Part shown: positions 62,440 to 64,000 of the stretch, piece by piece
How positions within the stretch are numbered: the first letter of the stretch is position 1
Layout of the letters: every line of letters starts with the position of its first letter
Assembly: GCA_034111085.1 (NCBI GenBank)
Contig: JAWUXZ010000047.1
Location: forward strand, 37,248 to 101,247
Direction of reading: 5' to 3'
From: Dinoroseobacter sp034111085
Lineage (GTDB): Bacteria; Pseudomonadota; Alphaproteobacteria; Rhodobacterales; Rhodobacteraceae
DNA length: 64,000 nt
Made by a program: the position numbers and the translations under genes
The notes under the pieces: generated by a model
Database searches by the model: none
Seen by the model: the letters and a program-made list of their open reading frames with translations, nothing else
Told to the model about the DNA's origin: nothing

Positions 62440-62939
62440 CACCGCACGATCTGGTGCTGACCCCTCAGGGCTTGCGATTTATGGGGCGTGTTTTTCCCTG
62501 CACCACTGGGCGCGGCGGTTTGAGCGACACCAAACGCGAAGGCGATGGGGCGACCCCTTGCGGCACACACGGACTCGTCGGGATGCTGTACCGCCCTGAC
62601 CGCATTGCACGCCCAACGAATTGGGCGCTGCCGATCGGGCCGCTCGATCTATGGTCCGATGATCCGCGCGACCCTGATTACAATCTGATGGTACGCGCAC
62701 CCCACGGGTATTCTCATGAGCGTTTGCGTCGACCCGATCCGCTGTATGATCTCGTGATCCTGACCAACTGGAACTGGCCTTTTGCCGAACACAGCGCAGG
62801 CTCGGCAATCTTTATTCACCAATGGCGCAGGCCCGGCTTTGCGACCGAGGGCTGCATCGGGTTACCCCGCAAAGCGCTACACTGGATTGCACCAAGGATT
62901 CGGCATCAGACGCGTTTGATCGTGCCCTACTCGGGATAA
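62436..62939 (+). CDS. L,D-transpeptidase (YkuD) family protein
   Basis: A 167-residue protein starting with GTG inside the ribA stop. A compact YkuD domain has His128 (AIFIHQW) and catalytic Cys140 (FATEGCIGL), the family's catalytic pair. No signal peptide is seen, which is unusual for an enzyme acting on peptidoglycan; it may use another export route, act in the cytoplasm, or belong to the family's less understood single-domain branch. Translational coupling to ribA is likely from the 4-base overlap. Confidence 0.88.
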   Translation: MTPHDLVLTPQGLRFMGRVFPCTTGRGGLSDTKREGDGATPCGTHGLVGMLYRPDRIARPTNWALPIGPLDLWSDDPRDPDYNLMVRAPHGYSHERLRRPDPLYDLVILTNWNWPFAEHSAGSAIFIHQWRRPGFATEGCIGLPRKALHWIAPRIRHQTRLIVPYSG

Positions 62940-63316
62940 CGCCGCTGCGCTTTGGCTGTTGCGATGATCGAATTTCCAGACCGCGCAGTCGCCGTCCACT
63001 CGTATGTATGGGCGCCATTGGGCGGGCAGGGGCTTTTGTAGGTGAAAGTGCCGGATGGGACCGTCATACTTTGCGAAACACCCAGCCGCGCGCCGCCGTG
63101 GTTATAGCCGGGCACATTCAGGTCTTTGAGGCGAAATTCCACACTATCGGTCCCGACAGGCACACCGCGCAACGCGAATGCAGGGTTGCCAACCGTATTG
63201 GGACGGCCTGTGGTGCAGAGCGGAGTATTGCCCCACTGGAACGCAAGCGTCATTTCAGCGGCGGCAGGTGTGGCGACGCAAATCGCAAGAACGGCCATCG
63301 TGGCAAAGCGTTTCAT
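62927..63316 (-). CDS. Secreted PEBP-like protein (tentative)
   Basis: 129 residues from the ATG at 63316, with GGAG 8 bases upstream. The signal peptide is MKRFATMAVLAICVATPAAA. The mature part is beta-rich with two Cys, and its end (SPCPPNGAHTYEWTATA) resembles the conserved C-terminal strand of the phosphatidylethanolamine-binding protein (YbhB/YbcL) family. This is a weak resemblance. The 3' end overlaps the converging L,D-transpeptidase gene by 13 bases. Confidence 0.6.
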   Translation of the reverse strand: MKRFATMAVLAICVATPAAAEMTLAFQWGNTPLCTTGRPNTVGNPAFALRGVPVGTDSVEFRLKDLNVPGYNHGGARLGVSQSMTVPSGTFTYKSPCPPNGAHTYEWTATARSGNSIIATAKAQRRYPE

Positions 63317-63382
63317 AGGACTGTCTCCGGGGCTGTTGAGGTGCAAAGCCTCGGCCCTGAAGCGATTCCCGTCAATGGGACG

Positions 63383-64000
63383 CTAGGGCGTGCGCGCGCC
63401 GAAAATCGCCGACCCAACCCGCACATGGGTTGCGCCGTGCGCAATGGCGCTCTCAAAGTCGCCGCTCATCCCCATCGACAGGCCACTTAGCCCGTTGCGC
63501 GCGGCAAGTTTTGCCAGCAGTGCGAAATGCAGCGATGGGTCTTCATCAGCAGGGGGGATGGTCATTAGTCCGGCAATCGGCAGGTCCATTGCGCGACATG
63601 TCGCAACGAAAGCGTCAGTCTCAGCGGGCAAGACACCGGCCTTTTGCGGCTCAGCGCCGGTGTTCACTTGAATGAAGATTTGTGGACACGCGGCGCGCTC
63701 CCGCGCCAGATCGGCCAGCTTGCGGGCTAGCTTCTCGCGGTCAAGTGAATGGATTGTGTCGAACAACTCAACTGCTTGGCGGGCTTTGTTGGATTGAAGC
63801 GGGCCGAGCAGGTGTAGCTCTACCCCGTCAAACTGCGCCTTGAAGTCTGGCCATTTGCCAGCGGCTTCCTGCACGCGGTTCTCGCCAAAGATGCGGTGGC
63901 CTTCGGTCAGAACAGCCTCAACGCGCTCGAGCGGTTGGACCTTTGACACGGCAATAAGCTGCGTGCTGCCAGGGGTGCTGCCTGCTTGTGCCTCAGCGGC
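63383..64000 (-). CDS. yggS: YggS-type PLP homeostasis protein (5' end outside window)
   Basis: A partial CDS running off the right edge. The visible frame includes LIAVSK, where the Lys is the family's PLP-binding residue. It then shows IFGENRVQEAAGKW, LLGPLQSNK, HSLDREKLA, GLSMGMSGDFESAI and the C-terminal HVRVGSAIFGAR. YggS/PLPBP proteins bind PLP and buffer vitamin B6 and branched-chain amino-acid metabolism without enzymatic activity. The first residues lie beyond the window. A GTG within the frame at 63949 is internal, not the start. Confidence 0.95.
   Translation of the reverse strand, partial: AAEAQAGSTPGSTQLIAVSKVQPLERVEAVLTEGHRIFGENRVQEAAGKWPDFKAQFDGVELHLLGPLQSNKARQAVELFDTIHSLDREKLARKLADLARERAACPQIFIQVNTGAEPQKAGVLPAETDAFVATCRAMDLPIAGLMTIPPADEDPSLHFALLAKLAARNGLSGLSMGMSGDFESAIAHGATHVRVGSAIFGARTP

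Overview
The window is a dense stretch of alphaproteobacterial chromosome. Gene content and protein style point to the Rhodobacteraceae (marine Roseobacter-type). Lineage markers include CcrM with GANTC sites upstream, a CenR-like response regulator, a serC leader-like RNA before serC-serA, the DUF4170-waaA-lpxK set, a Hint-domain protein, an IalB-like protein and the mutY/dciA/dsbA block. The assignment rests on family recognition, not on a search. I see no prophage, insertion sequence, CRISPR array or other mobile element, and base composition looks even by eye. No gene-free gap exceeds about 235 bases.

Layout. 1-5 kb: 3' part of recQ, yaaA, and a hybrid sensor kinase. 5.1-12.6 kb: a bacterial alpha-2-macroglobulin gene followed directly by pbpC, the classic periplasmic protease-trap and murein-repair pair. 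12.5-18.3 kb: a beta-ketothiolase, a MarR regulator, an NCS2 nucleobase permease with a structured leader, a LysR regulator, tRNA-Arg(CCU) and a LacI regulator. A 50-bp near-perfect palindrome separates lacI from typA. 18.4-26.3 kb (minus strand): typA, a lytic transglycosylase, and a probable operon dapE-GNAT-DUF2064-rnr. 26.4-36 kb: a Hint protein, a MipA-like porin, small membrane proteins, dapD, a LOG-family protein, an MFS transporter, an aldo/keto reductase, rlmN, alaE and an IalB-like protein. 36-41 kb: an asparaginase, then serB diverging from serC-serA with a leader RNA. 41-46 kb: hmgA, then kbl-tdh (threonine to glycine). 46-51 kb: small secreted or membrane proteins, rnhB-ccrM, alkB and mutY. 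51-64 kb: dciA-dsbA-caiB, the Kdo/lipid A genes waaA-lpxK, a Trm112-like/LON/thioredoxin-TPR cluster, xth, an amine oxidase, cenR, ribA with an L,D-transpeptidase, and a partial yggS.

Themes. Envelope upkeep is strongly represented: A2M/PbpC, lytic and L,D-transpeptidases, LpxK/WaaA, CenR, DsbA and MipA. Amino-acid metabolism is the second theme: the three serine genes, dapD/dapE, kbl-tdh, alaE, an asparaginase and hmgA. DNA upkeep is the third: recQ, mutY, xth, dciA, rnhB and ccrM.

Most of the window is ordinary housekeeping. The points most worth a second look are the 50-bp palindrome; a Tdh that has lost all four structural-zinc cysteines; a RibA whose N-terminal domain looks like a dead RibB; three GANTC sites packed before ccrM; the serC leader; the permease leader; and a two-helix membrane protein ending in what looks like an OmpR-type winged helix. 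I did not find a clear previously undescribed multi-gene system.
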